Assembly (NCBI RefSeq): GCF_001039355.2
Contig: NW_019774380.1
Location: 181,176-245,175, forward strand
DNA from: Lingula anatina
Taxonomy: Eukaryota > Brachiopoda > Lingulata > Lingulida > Lingulidae
Length of the DNA stretch: 64,000 nt
Direction: 5' to 3'
Part shown: positions 28,939-40,430 of the stretch, in pieces
Numbering within the stretch: the first letter of the stretch is position 1
Layout: each line of letters opens with the position of its first letter
Notes under the pieces: generated by a model
Databases searched by the model: none
Seen by the model: the letters and a program-made list of their open reading frames with translations, nothing else
What the model was told of the DNA's origin: nothing
Position numbers and translations under genes: made by a program

Positions 28939-31368
28939 TAAGAGCATGTCTGTGAATATCTCGTGAAAAGTAAATATGTGGCCCTGGTAGAGGGTACCCT
29001 GGCTTTTTGAAACTTTAATTGCCTATAATATCTGGGATCCTGGTAAAGGGTATCTCTGGCAAATTCTTGACACGATTCTCTGCTGAAGAAAAATGATCAT
29101 AATGAATCTGTGGAGAGGGAACCGCTGCACTGCCATAACACCCAAGGTCCTTTTTATACCTTGTTCCTGTACTTGACACTCTTGACATTACGTCAACAGA
29201 GATGAATAAAACCACTGTCGCCCAGAACAGAAGTCTCTTTTTCAGCGTGCTCTTTTAAAATGTTAATGGTTGTTTCAACCTGAATTTTTTTTAGCGAAGG
29301 ACCGTTTGACAAATTGAGTGTAAATTAATGGAAAAAACTTGGAACTCAGCGTTTATATTTACAAAGATAATATGCCAATAATCTTCTCACCTAGAACGGA
29401 ACTCACAACTGAATTAAGTCCCCCAGACTCAGAATATACAAACTGACTGTACAATTAAAAAACTAAATGTCTCAAGAACCGAAAGAGCCACAACTGAAAA
29501 TTCCTCTCAAAGTTAGCAAGTGCCGCAGTAAGAAGAACACTGATTAACTAACAGAAAGAAAGGGGAATTACACCGGCCTATCCTACAGATATTTATACAT
29601 AAGTCAAGGAAAAATAAAGGCAGTTGTTAATGGTCATGAGTCTTCTATCTGAAATACCAGTCCTTTGATCTGTGGTTCATTATTTAGTTGGTTATGCCCT
29701 TACTCTTCCCCGATCAAGACCCAGATAAGATAATTATCCTGCAGTGCGACCCTGGACCCTTCTCGGACTGGGTGGGGTACAAATAAACAATCGATTAACT
29801 CAAAAATTAAAATTAATTCTGCTGTTGAAAAACACATTGCCATATTTTAACTGTTTTTCATGGAAAGATCTTTTCTTGTTTGCACCATGACTAAGCTTTC
29901 GCAGACAGCAGCTCTTACAGGACGTGGAAGACCATAAGATTGTCGATAAAAAAACTACGGCTTAATGACAAAGCAGGGGTGTGAAAAAGACCATTTGCTG
30001 ATTGGCTTAGAGCTGCAGATGATTGACAGCCAGTTGTAGACCAACTGTTATCCTATTATTACACCCCATTTCCATAGATTAGATCGACCTACTTTAGATC
30101 GACCTAACTCCCTGGGGGTTCACGCTAAATAGCTGTCAGCCGGGCGGACACGAAAGTTAATTACCCCCTTACTGCTTGTAGTAGGCGGGACGGACATTTA
30201 AGTCGGATTATCTGAAAGTAATCTAGTGAGACTCCCCGCGGGGATAGATCGATCTAAAATATATGGGAATAGAACCTTAGAAATACACAGTCTGTCGTGA
30301 TAGAAGGTACTGAATTAAGCCGCCCCAACTTGACACGGAATGCGGCCTAGCTGGTGAGACTACCTGAAAACGCTCACACAAACAAATATTACGCAACTAC
30401 AGATTTCGGATAAAGATCTTTGACACCATTCTTGGACACGGCGTATTGGATTATTGTTTTGAAATAATGTGTGCGGTTTAACAAGATCGCAGTGAAAGAC
30501 TTAAACGGAGTAGCTGCAAAGAAAGCTTATAAAACAATGCATACGGCCTAAGTGGTGATGTTTGTAAAGGGCATCTTTATTTCAACTCAGAATATAAAAA
30601 ATAAATGAAAAATCAAAGTAAAAAAATCAAGGTAATTGAAAAATGGCCTTTAATCAGTTCCCTTAGTTGGTACCCAATGGCACTGAATGGTTATGCAAGA
30701 GATCCAATTCAAAGAAAAGTATTATGAAGCACGAGAATATATCAAAGGGCGCTGTGGTGAAAGACGGCGCCAAGCACAGCGCATACAGAGGCATGACTTG
30801 CAGAAAATACGCGCACATATCTCGACAGCTATTGCATAAGACAGAGGTTGGAGCAGTCCATTGTTCACGAACAGAAAAAAACCTTGATAATAACAATGTT
30901 CATCAAGTCGAGTTCCTTTCTTATCAGCCTTTATTTTCTTTCTGATCTACCTGGTTTGTTACTTGAAGAAGGCGGATCAAAATCACTGAAGAAGTTGATC
31001 CGAGTGCAACTGTGATCAACTGTGTAAATTCCTATGCCGTGACTGTTCAAAGTCCTGTGCTTCGCCAGCTAAAAAAGGTACAAAGAGAGCATTATATCTC
31101 TTTTGGTCAGTTGCACCGAGGGTCCATTCCCTATTTATAAAGACACAGTCTTCTCCATTCTAGTAGACCAAGGACGTATACCTTGAGTAAACATACCAAG
31201 AATAATATTCTCTTACACCACGACGCTTGCAGAGACCTCGGCTTATTACATAACACGCGACTTTGGGGTTGATTATAACGCGCAGTCCGACCGTGGCACA
31301 CTTTGCACCGGTCAGCATTTTTATCTCAACCTCTTCGTGGGGGATTAGGAAAATAAACGCATTCCTGA
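28939..31368. other. Intergenic stretch without a supported gene
   Basis: Holds one MITE (30062-30276) and otherwise no convincing exon. The complementary open frames at 30663-30945 have no start context, domain or splice signals I can recognise. Confidence 0.5.
30062..30276 (+). mobile_element. 215-bp palindromic MITE, TTA target duplication
   Basis: Begins CACCCCATTTCCATAGATT and ends ATGGGAATAGAACC, with TTA on each side (30059-30061 and 30277-30279). It is very close in sequence to 8750-8949 but keeps a 15-base internal unit (TACTTTAGATCGACC) missing there. It has the same length as the copy at 28724. Confidence 0.88.
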
Positions 31369-31531
31369 CCAATGAGAACTGTTGCCCAGTCCAACGGATT
31401 CCCAGTGCTATATAAACGGGAGTGCCCGAACGGCATGAACAGTATTCAGTTAGACGGCAGATAGTGTAGATCCTGGGGAGAAAAGATGGTGCAACACGAA
31501 AAGGGAGATTGTTCCTTCTAGAGGCAGGTTA
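31369..31531 (+). promoter_or_regulatory. Candidate TATA-type core promoter with CCAAT box
   Basis: CCAAT at 31369-31373, TATATAAA at 31409-31416, and initiator-like sequences AACAGTATT/TTCAGTTAG at 31438-31452, about 30-37 bases past the TATA box. A possible 5' exon follows, ending GGCAG|GTTAGC at about 31529. Only a tiny 11-codon frame (ATG at 31486) is present, so if real this would be a non-coding first exon. The nearest downstream + strand gene starts at 35782. The assignment is inference. Confidence 0.35.
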
Positions 31532-32372
31532 GCGTCTTAATTCCTATTATAAATTACGTGCTTTATCAATGCATTTTATCCAACATGTATCAGCCATTAA
31601 TAAATACAGCTAAATTCAGTGGATTTCTACTTCCGTAGTATCGTCAATCTCCGACCAGAACGATTGCTGGCTTATTTCCGAAGAAGTTGATGTCGCTGAG
31701 CTCATAGTGAGAAAAAAAAGCAAAGTTCAGCGAATAATTTTTGGTAATTACTGGGTGTAGTTAGAACACAACTGTTGAAATACATAACGCTAAAACACTG
31801 CTGGGGGTCAAGTACCATAGTTCTGGTCAACGCTAAAAGAATGTTGGGAAGACGTGCAGAAAGGATTAGGATTTAATCCGATTTCACGAGAGTGGACCAT
31901 GTGGGCTACCTCAAATATTGTCCATGCAGGGCCGCCATGGCAATGTGCGTGACCAGTAGTATTCGTTTTAAGGGGCTGTGTTTGGTCTGTTCAAGCATAA
32001 CGAAAGGCCCTGTCGCTAGACCTATACTGATAGGATTTAAACCTGGCATACAAGCACGTCTGTTGCATTCCCATAACGCACTAGTGTGGTACCCAATCAG
32101 AGGCCTTTAAGCCAGATACAACACTCGTCGCCGAGCTGTACGTGAAAATTACTCGTGAATTGTCTCGCTCAGCGACTTTAATTGTATCTATCATTTATAA
32201 TATTCTTATTTTGCTGTAAGATGGCTGGCTATTGGTGGGTTTCAGAACTTCCACTGCGGAACCCAAATTTTATCAAGGAGTCCCTGTTTCCATATTATTT
32301 CATTTTTAAAGTAGACCGTGTTTGAAACTCTGTGTCATTGAGCACGATATATATATACACTGGAGTCCGATG
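31532..32372. other. Intergenic stretch, nothing recognised
   Basis: No exon, RNA gene or repeat that I can support. Confidence 0.4.
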
Positions 32373-32780
32373 CCTAGATCGCTCCATCTGGATCGGTCTA
32401 ACTCCCTGGGGAGTCTAACTAAATTGCTTTCAACTTAACCGGCTTAAATGTCTGTCACGCATATCGAATCAGCTAGGGTAAAGATAATTACCCCGGAACA
32501 GCTTTACAGGCCCGTAGCCAGCAATTTCAAAAGGGGGGTTCTTTTTCTGAAAAAGTGGACCTTTTCCCATAAAAACTTCATGTACCTAGATCATGGACCT
32601 TTTCCCAGCAAAAGGGGTGGTTCTTTCGAACCCCCTGGCTACGGGCCCGTCTATTCATNCCCCCCCCTCCCCCCCCCCGGTCCTGGCTTTACTAGGCGTG
32701 ACAGACATTTAAGCCGGTTAAGTTGATAGCAATTTAGTGACTCCCCGTAGAGATTTATTGATCCAAATATCTGTGTGGAT
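32373..32780. mobile_element. Palindromic MITE interrupted by a second MITE
   Basis: The outer element has arms 32400-32508 and 32684-32770. The block ending TTAACCGGCTTAAATGTCTG on the left returns in reverse complement on the right with few mismatches. The interior (32509-32647) is a different element with GGCCCGTAGCCAG ends. A single N and a C-rich tract (32659-32683) follow the insertion. The outer element resembles the family at 8750. Confidence 0.75.
32509..32647. mobile_element. Nested MITE with GGCCCGTAGCCAG terminal repeats
   Basis: Begins GGCCCGTAGCCAG and ends CTGGCTACGGGCC, perfect inverted ends. Just inside, AAAAGGGGGGTTC and GAACCCCC also pair. A fragment of the same family is at 58905-58990. 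Confidence 0.8.
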
Positions 32781-33095
32781 GGTCCCAAAGACTCTCCCAA
32801 GTTCTGCTGCTGCACATCAGAATTTCTCACTCCACCAGCACTGACGTCTTTCCACGCACTGCCAGTGAAACTAATTGACAGCGAAGGCCTTTTTTGTGTT
32901 GATAACAGTTGTGGTGACTATAAACAAAGCCTCTCCTGTCGTAACAGCTGTTTTGACAGATGAGTCAGAAACCACGTCCATACTAGAACTGCTTATCGAG
33001 TGAAGTCATCTGTTCGCTGCCAGATGCCAGGCGTTTCCTCTTAAACAAAAATCAAGTTTTAATGGAATTTATGTTACCTCGCAACGCCAACCAAC

Positions 33096-33227
33096 TTAGG
33101 GTGTGTTCACAGTGAATCTATCGTACAAGCTAATGCGCACTAACTCCACGTGGACTCTTGCTGAATGCAATCAGGTTTACAGCACTAACAAGTACGATGG
33201 ATTCATTTGTGATCACACCCTAAGGCC
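33096..33227. mobile_element. Short MITE with TTAGGGTGTG ends
   Basis: Left end TTAGGGTGTGTTCACAGTGA, right end GTGATCACACCCTAA; the inverted repeats extend through ATCTATCGTAC/GTACGATGGAT. Ends carry TTA/TAA, compatible with a 3-bp target site. Confidence 0.75.
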
Positions 33228-33236
33228 AGACTCAGA

Positions 33237-33388
33237 ATAGGGGACTAACTAGTCCGAGGGTCAAATATGACCAACCCACTTGAATACTTCCCCACCGGAT
33301 ATCTATTCGGTGTCTATTAGCGGATTAGATGGTAAGCTTTGTGAGGGGTCGCCATATTTGTCCCTTGTACTAGTTAGTTCCCTATTAT
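33237..33388. mobile_element. MITE with AATAGGGGACTAACTAGT ends
   Basis: Left AATAGGGGACTAACTAGTCC pairs with right ACTAGTTAGTTCCCTATT. A CAAATATG/CATATTTG block lies just inside. A second, diverged copy of the body is at 63712-63845, including the shared GTGTCTATTAGCGGATTAGA. Confidence 0.78.
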
Positions 33389-33410
33389 AAATGGGGCCTT
33401 TGGGGCCATT

Positions 33411-33690
33411 CGGAATAGAAGATCCGAGTACTAACTGATCCGCCCACTTAATATGACTGACCACACTTCAAAAGCGATGCCGCTGATTCCCGATGGTCTC
33501 CCCGCCTCCGCATGTGTCATTAAACGGATTAAGTCTCGGCTCCGAGGTTTAATTGCTAGGCCCCTGCAACGACGGCGCATGTGGAGGCGGGGAGACCATC
33601 GTGGAATTAGTGGCATCGCTTTTGAAGTGGGGTAGGCCACATTTAGTAGTCGGATCATTTAGTACTCGAATCGTCTATTCTAAATGGTCC
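33411..33690. mobile_element. Long-palindrome MITE (arms >100 bp)
   Basis: CACTTCAAAAGCGATGCC on the left returns as GGCATCGCTTTTGAAGTG on the right, as do GATGGTCTCCCCGCCTCC and GGAGGCGGGGAGACCATC. The outer ends (GGAATAGAAGATCCGAGTAC and GTACTCGAATCGTCTATTC) are also complementary. The open frames on both strands here are by-products of the palindrome. Confidence 0.85.
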
Positions 33691-35781
33691 CTCTATTAGG
33701 TCATGTTCACAGACAAACTGAGACCGTTAACAGGCTTATAACCATAATTATTATTCTGCAAGGCGCCCATTGAGCGTTAGAACCCTTTACATGAACATTT
33801 ATTGCCCTGGAAAATGCAAAATTCCCCCTTAATAAGGTATATCGTATACAAAAACCGTGAACAGTATAACTATCCTGAAAACAGTTTATGAGCATTTAGT
33901 TTTGGAATCGCTTTCGAAATCTAGATAGAGGCTGGTTAATCTCACCCATGGCGGTAAAATGAGAAATATAAAAAAGTGGTATTGGAAAGACGATACCTTG
34001 ATGTTAGAAACTGCTATGATTTTCAGTAATGTTCTTCTTGGATGACGATGTAATGCTCTCTGCATGCCGTCAAGGTTAAGAGTGTGAATTTACAAAAATC
34101 GATGGTATGTCTTATGTCATCTGGACGTGTGTTGACATCATTTTGACAATTTCAGCACAAAGTTTCAGATGTATTGTTGTAAAGCAAATGACTTACACTT
34201 TCACTAATTACAGATAACAATTAAAACGAAATCAAATGTGCAAAAGGATAGGGAGTTATAGACTGTAAGTTAAATTTCTTTAAAGAGTCAACATATGAAG
34301 AAATTGTTCTCGTAGTACAAAGGTTGGAACACGTCAAGGTGACATATAGTTTGATTTGATTGGTTAATTTCTCAAAAGTTTCCAACACGTGTAAAACACA
34401 TGCAAACTTACGATGGATAAGGTCCAAGCATGAGTAATTCAAATAATATTTTAGATATCTTTAATTGAAAACAAGTCTCTTAGAAATTACCTAATAAGGA
34501 AATGTTGAATGGTGGTTTGCATTATGAGAATGGAAAATTCCTTGTGATCACGCAAAGGCAATGGAAAGAAAACAAGTAAACGCGTGATCAGTACGGAAAA
34601 ATAGAGTTTAAATACTTGTGAAGTTGTATGAAAAGAGAGTTGGTGAATAAACGTTTGAAAGCTCCAGACCTTTGTCGTTATTCATCACTATAACAGTATT
34701 GAAGGCTCCTCAGTTTTTTCTATGGTACAATTCGTTCGTTTACTGCTGAATCTAAGATCTGGATGCCTGCCATTTATGTTATTGGTTAGTTCAAGACAAA
34801 GCGGCGTCACTGAGTCAGCGGAGTTTGTTGCAGGATTGGTACTTATGTTGATTGTTTTATTTTTAGTGACTGAACCCAACGACGCTGCCTACGAAGAGAG
34901 AACAGAAGCTATTCCAAGTGTAAGTTGTGATTTTGTTTGCGCTTACGAACAAGTCACCTTCAGACATCGGGCAGCACAAAGGTGTTATTAGATCACAAAG
35001 TGCTAGTAAAGGAAACCTGTGCAGAAATCCGTGACCAGAACATTTGCCAAACTGGTAGAAGGCAGCTTGTCATTAAAGATTCCCCATTTTACTCTAAATT
35101 GGATTAGTTTTTGCATCATTTAAGTATTGGTTTGTTTTATGATAAATCAGTTAAAACATACTGAATAATGGCTTTTTTTCGAAACATTTCAGAATCTGTA
35201 CTGTAGCAAACCAGACAGCCTAGTAGTAAGTTGGAGTGATTTTTTATTAGTTGAACTGAACTGCTAATTAAATCTTATTCTTTGAGCTTTGTATCGTTGT
35301 TGACCTTAAATTTTTGAGCCAAGTATTTTTTTTTTAGAAAAGTTAAACCTCTTTGTTAGTTTGAACTGTCGTTTTTTATCGTATTGTTAAGTGTGCAATG
35401 TGTTTTAATTGTTTCACGTGCTTGGCCGGTGTTTTTTATTCACCCTTTAATTTACTGTGGGAAATTCAGTATTGTTCTTGCATAATCATTTATGACTGGA
35501 TTTAAATGTTTATATACATGCTGACACGTCGTGTCCTATGTATGGATAAGAAAACAGGTGACAGAAAAGGTACAAAAAATGTTAATATTGTTCTGGGCGA
35601 AGTTGTTCATCTCACAAAAGCAGACCGCATTTCATTTCCCCTTTCCGGACAAAACCAGAAAACTTGCCACCTTAAAAACATTGAACTGATAAATACATCA
35701 TGATAAGGAACGATTTTAACAAGTTAACTGAGAAATGTTTTAGGCTTGTTTTTCTTTTTGTAGATTTTTTGTGGAGCACTC
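33691..35781. other. Intergenic / possible 5' region of the zinc-finger gene
   Basis: No exon with reliable splice context. An open frame at 34722-34991 looks like a hydrophobic segment followed by a GTGTAAGT-like donor, but nothing supports expression. Untranslated first exons of the gene at 35782 could lie here. Confidence 0.4.
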
Positions 35782-38700
35782 ATGGCGTGGGAAAACGACT
35801 GGGGGTCGCTCACTAGCAGCAATGAAAACATGCCAGAAACGGGTGAGTCAGGCGTTTGTTAAAAAAAAAACACCCAAAATGCCGTCAATCCTTCACAACA
35901 GATCATCGAGGTTAAATTCTTTTTGAAGACGTGTATGAATCTATCAGAAACATGTCTTCTGCGTGGGTCGTAATGTGGTTTCGCTTCCTAATTGAAGTAT
36001 AAATATAAAAACATTAGATGTTATTTATGAAGAGTGCATGGGCGGGTAAGTTGAGGCAGGAGTGAAAAATGTGCTCATTTGACAACGTTATTTTACCACT
36101 TTTAACTTAAACTGTCAAGAAGGCAATCGAGGGAACAGGCATGTCTTCATTTACAGAATGACATTTCAAACGGTTGCTTATGTGTATGAAGTTATTCTTC
36201 ACTTGATGTATTTAACAATCATTTCTAGAACGTTTCTAAAGCTGGCAAATTACCTAAAACCAGGTAGTGGTGAGAGTTATGTGATGTCGCAATTCCCAAT
36301 TCGCACTGCGTATTCCGCCGTTTACGACCCCCCCCCCCCCCGCCCCGCCCCGCCCCAAATCGACAGAATGCCTTATAAGGAAATGTTGAACTGAGACAAT
36401 CATAAAACCTATGCACATGCAGGATTGTCACGTATTCAACTCCCATTGGTCTGTCAAAAGTGGAAATATGTTCACGTAGCTGCATTATTTGCACTGAGCC
36501 AATGAGGAGTGCGAACGTTGACTTTGTGAGATGATCAAAGCAATATGGGGATCACGTGACAAGTGCATGTTGATAAATGTTTGCGGACCTCAGCTGGTTT
36601 TCTTCAGTGCCTCGCGAGCATGCTTCGAGAATACAACAGAGTGAGGAAGGTCCCTCTTATGTAGCTTTGGTTCATAATACGTGTTTTCCTGTGCGTTTTG
36701 GTTATGATTCTGAGGTTTTATTCTTAATCAGACTAGGATATGGTTTGCGGTGGTTTCTGTTTCAATATGCCAAAGCTTCCAGTGTGCAGGAGCAGTTGAT
36801 TTCCGTGGTGTCTCTTGGACCTAACACGCCTTAGTCGAGAAGAAATCTAAAACAGCGAGCAAGATCCTATATACAGTATAAGTCCACATTCCTCAGTAAG
36901 CATTTGGATCATCGAAGTAGTTGTTGCATTTGGGTTAGTTTTATGCACGCGCAGCGCCACTTTATCAAATGTCAGCTGCTGCACGTTTTTGGTTCCATGA
37001 CGGAGGTGAACCAATTCAAAGATTGGTATCCATCGGCTAATATAGGTGGCACAGGACATTAAAGAGTGTTTGATCTGCTTCAACATATGTAGGCCTATTT
37101 TTTAATCCGGAAATAGTGAGTGATGTCATAGTATGACTTAATTACTTCCACGGTCCTATAACTTGACTTACTTTTTCCCGCAGATTACAAGTTTCTTTAA
37201 CATTTGCATTCGACATAAATGTTGGTGTTTATCAGTATCGGTTATTTGCTTTGTTCAGCATGCAAGTTACCTTTTACTCAGCAGTGTCGGCACGAAAGTG
37301 ACAAGGACAAGAACAGCAAATTTCTCATAACAAATTTTAAGACAGTATCTAGATATAGGGAATCACAATTATTTTTACTTTAAAATCTTTTCAGGTATGC
37401 ATCAGAACAAAAAGCCTTTCGTGGAAAAGTTTGATCAATACCAGCCAAAGATGAGGGGCGACTCGTCATATTATTTCGATCCGGGGGAATTAATTGAAGG
37501 GGTAGCATCATCTGAAACCACTGAAAAGAAAGCCAGTGCTGCATTCAAAATTACCGCCGTGCGTCAAAAGCCTCTAAAGATCAAACATCGCCAGCCCAAA
37601 GAGATAGCTGTTAACGTCAACATTTCCAAAGTCGACGCCCATCATCCAAAGGAATCCCTTCAAAAAGCAGCCCACGTGAAAGAAGAAATTGTTGGACTTG
37701 CAACCAACCCAAAGTTTGACGATAGTAACCACGAATCATTAAAAACCAGCACGGTGAAAGATTTTAAAAGCAAAAGGAAGATTTCTAAGCTGAAGAAAAA
37801 GAAGCGCGATATCTCCAAAACAGGCAATACGAGGGGCGAACTCCAGTCCAAATACAAAACGTTTGAAGGTACTACCGACTTCACTGAAGCTAGCACATCG
37901 GAAGGTGAACCTCACGTGAAGCGCAAAAAGGTTTTTAAGCTCGCCTATGCCGAAACTGATGAAGACTGTCATGTTGTGCATACTATGAATAGCATCGGGG
38001 AACCCCGAATCCTCTTCCTGCCCATTGAAGAGAACCCGATTGCCTGCCAAACTTGCCGACAGCAGTTCGTCTCCATTGGCGATTTCAAAGTACATTACTA
38101 CACGAAGCATTTAATTGGACCGCCTGGTCAGCAACTGGAAGGGTTACGCGCCGTTGACGTCAATGCACGCTACCAGAGAAAAATGGCGCTTCTTTTATTT
38201 TGCCCGGGAGTGGGGTGCGTATGGCGCAGTCGCGGACAGACGGGAGGAAAGCCTCTTTTGCGTGCGCACATGAGGAACTGCGATTTTCTGGCCGAACCTA
38301 ACCTGGCGGGAAACTCCCAAGGTACACAAGGCTCCCACGACCCTCACCTTGAAATGGTTGACCAGGGGGATGATGACTTCGTCAGCATCTGTTTACTCGA
38401 CGAGAACGCCAACGAGTCCGTTATCGAGACGAATTCGAAATATGATGATGGTTACTTGCGCGAGGTAGACACGGTACAAAAGGTGGAGGACGCCAAGAGG
38501 TCGGAAAGTGAGGAGGGGTCGGAGAAGTCTCGGAAACGAAGGCATCTTACGGTTTCCGGAGCAACTGAGAAAAGATGTCTATGCCTCATGTGTTGCTTTG
38601 AAGCATCCGGAGTCGTAGGTAAACCTTCGATGTCAAGTTATTTCTTCATGGTTTTATTTTCAAAAATCTCCTTTTGTAAGAAATTTAAAGACACTAACCG

Positions 38701-39883
38701 TACTAAAATATCTGTAATGTGAGGGCTGAGGGGTATACTAAAATAATAGTGAGACTTGCACGTTTTATACACAATATTTACAATAATCTATGCTAGCACT
38801 TGGGCTGTGCATGAAACATGGTGTTTGAAGAGTGAGAATTATTGCTTAGGATTTGAGAACGAAAGTAATAATGACTGGCAACATTTGACATGTACCATTT
38901 TCACATTTCTTAGAGATGAAGATGCACATGAAAGAGCACCACCCAGATTCTACTCTGTGCACCAACTTCGTGAAAAACGGCAGGATAAGTAAGAGGACCG
39001 TGCTTCTTTGTCCTGCGGATGAGTGTTCGTTTTATTCTGCTATGTTCAGTAGTCTACAAGAACACATGGTGAGATTTTCATTCGTTTTGAAATTATTGAA
39101 ACGGCAGTCTGCTGACTTTTGTTTGTTTTTCATCGTCTTTAATGTAATTTTGAAATTATGAGAATTGTATGAAGTTTAATGCTGGTTCAAATTATAAGCA
39201 AAAAGTATTACCAAACCCGTGGCCTTTTTTATTAGTTGTTGATACGTCTTAATAATTTATTTTTATATTCGTCAACGAAAGAAAATATATTTTTAGAGTT
39301 GTCATCAAGAAAGTTTCCTGCAAAATTTCACCACAACGGAATCTGAAACTGCAGCACGTATGCCAACACAAACAGCACCACCAGATGGCGATAGCTCTGT
39401 TCATCAATCCAAGAAAAAACAGAAGCCAAGAACAGAACTGCAACCCGGCCTTGAATACACGTGCGTCATATGTGTCATTGAAAGAAAAACAACATTGATT
39501 TTCAAAAATCCCGAAGGTATTTTACATTTAATCAAAATTGGATTGTCCTTACATTTTTGGGGGGCTTGAAATCTTGATATGTAAACTTTGAATTGTTTGT
39601 TTCCATTTGGTTTGCACTTCCAAATAGTGTTGAAGTTTATTATGCAAACCACAACAGACGTGAAGATTTATTCTCCAAAACCACTGGGATCGTTTGTGAT
39701 TTTGTTACCCGCAAATCCGATTTGATTAATAAAAAAAACTTCGGAAGTCCCATTAACCAGTATCATTTACTATTCTTTGAATTTTTAGATTTGAGGCGAC
39801 ACACTGTAGAAGCCCATCCTCCCAAGCTACAGAATTGTTTCAGTTGGGACCCTTTGAATTCTGACAAAGAGAGGAAAGGTTGA
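35782..39883 (+). CDS. Multi-zinc-finger (C2H2/C2HC) protein, five exons
   Basis: Exons 35782-35842 (start MAWENDWGSLTSSNENMPET), 37395-38618, 38914-39068, 39297-39516 and 39789-39883 (TGA) join in one frame of 584 codons plus stop. Fingers: C-X2-C-X12-H-X4-H near residue 238 (CQTCRQQF); C-X4-C-X15-H-X3-C (CPGVGC...HMRNC); C-X2-C-X12-H-X4-H spanning the 38618/38914 junction (CLMCC...MHMKEHH); C-X4-C-X12-H-X3-H spanning 39068/39297 (CPADEC...EHM|SCH); and C-X2-C-X17-H-X4-H spanning the last junction. Two long Lys/Ser-rich stretches flank the first fingers. It is a probable nuclear nucleic-acid-binding protein. I do not recognise the ortholog. AATAAA occurs at 40049. The first exon is short and less certain than the rest, and the terminal finger could continue in a further exon. 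Confidence 0.8.
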
Positions 39884-40430
39884 GTTCAATTTACAGGATT
39901 CCAATGGAGCATTTTCGCCTGAACTGAAATAGCCTCGAATGCTGAAAGAATTGCAATTGCACCTTTGTTAAATGGCGAATCGTTTAAATAATGAAAGAGG
40001 GAATCTGCCAGTCCCAGTACGTACCAAGTTACATAAAAAAATTGAAAAAATAAACACGGGTATACACTTCAACACGTAGGCGTAATTTGGAAGGATTTTT
40101 CACAATATAAGGCCCAGTTTGTATTTGAATGTTATATCTCTTAATGCAGTCTGTATTAAAGGACACACTGGATAGGTGACATTTAAATAGTGGTTTGATG
40201 TATGAAAGTAGAAATATTACTAACAGATTTCTAGTGTTGTTTTGTCTTATAAGTGTCAAAGCACCAAAATAGCAAAGGGTTATTAAAGAACATTATATAC
40301 ATATATTGCAATTTTCAATTTCTAAACTGTCTTGATTTGTCTAAAATCTCAGCCCATACTTTCCAAGAACAAATTCCATCGAGTTTGAGGTTATTTTTCA
40401 ATTTCAGCGAGTGTAAACCGAAAAATAAAT

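Noticed and set aside
33431-33658. Open frames on both strands with similar proteins
   Set aside because: Produced by the long palindrome of the MITE at 33411-33690. The two strands read nearly the same sequence.
34722-34991. 89-codon open frame with a hydrophobic segment, considered as a secreted-protein first exon
   Set aside because: A possible donor exists after the acidic stretch, but no downstream exon in frame or family resemblance was found.
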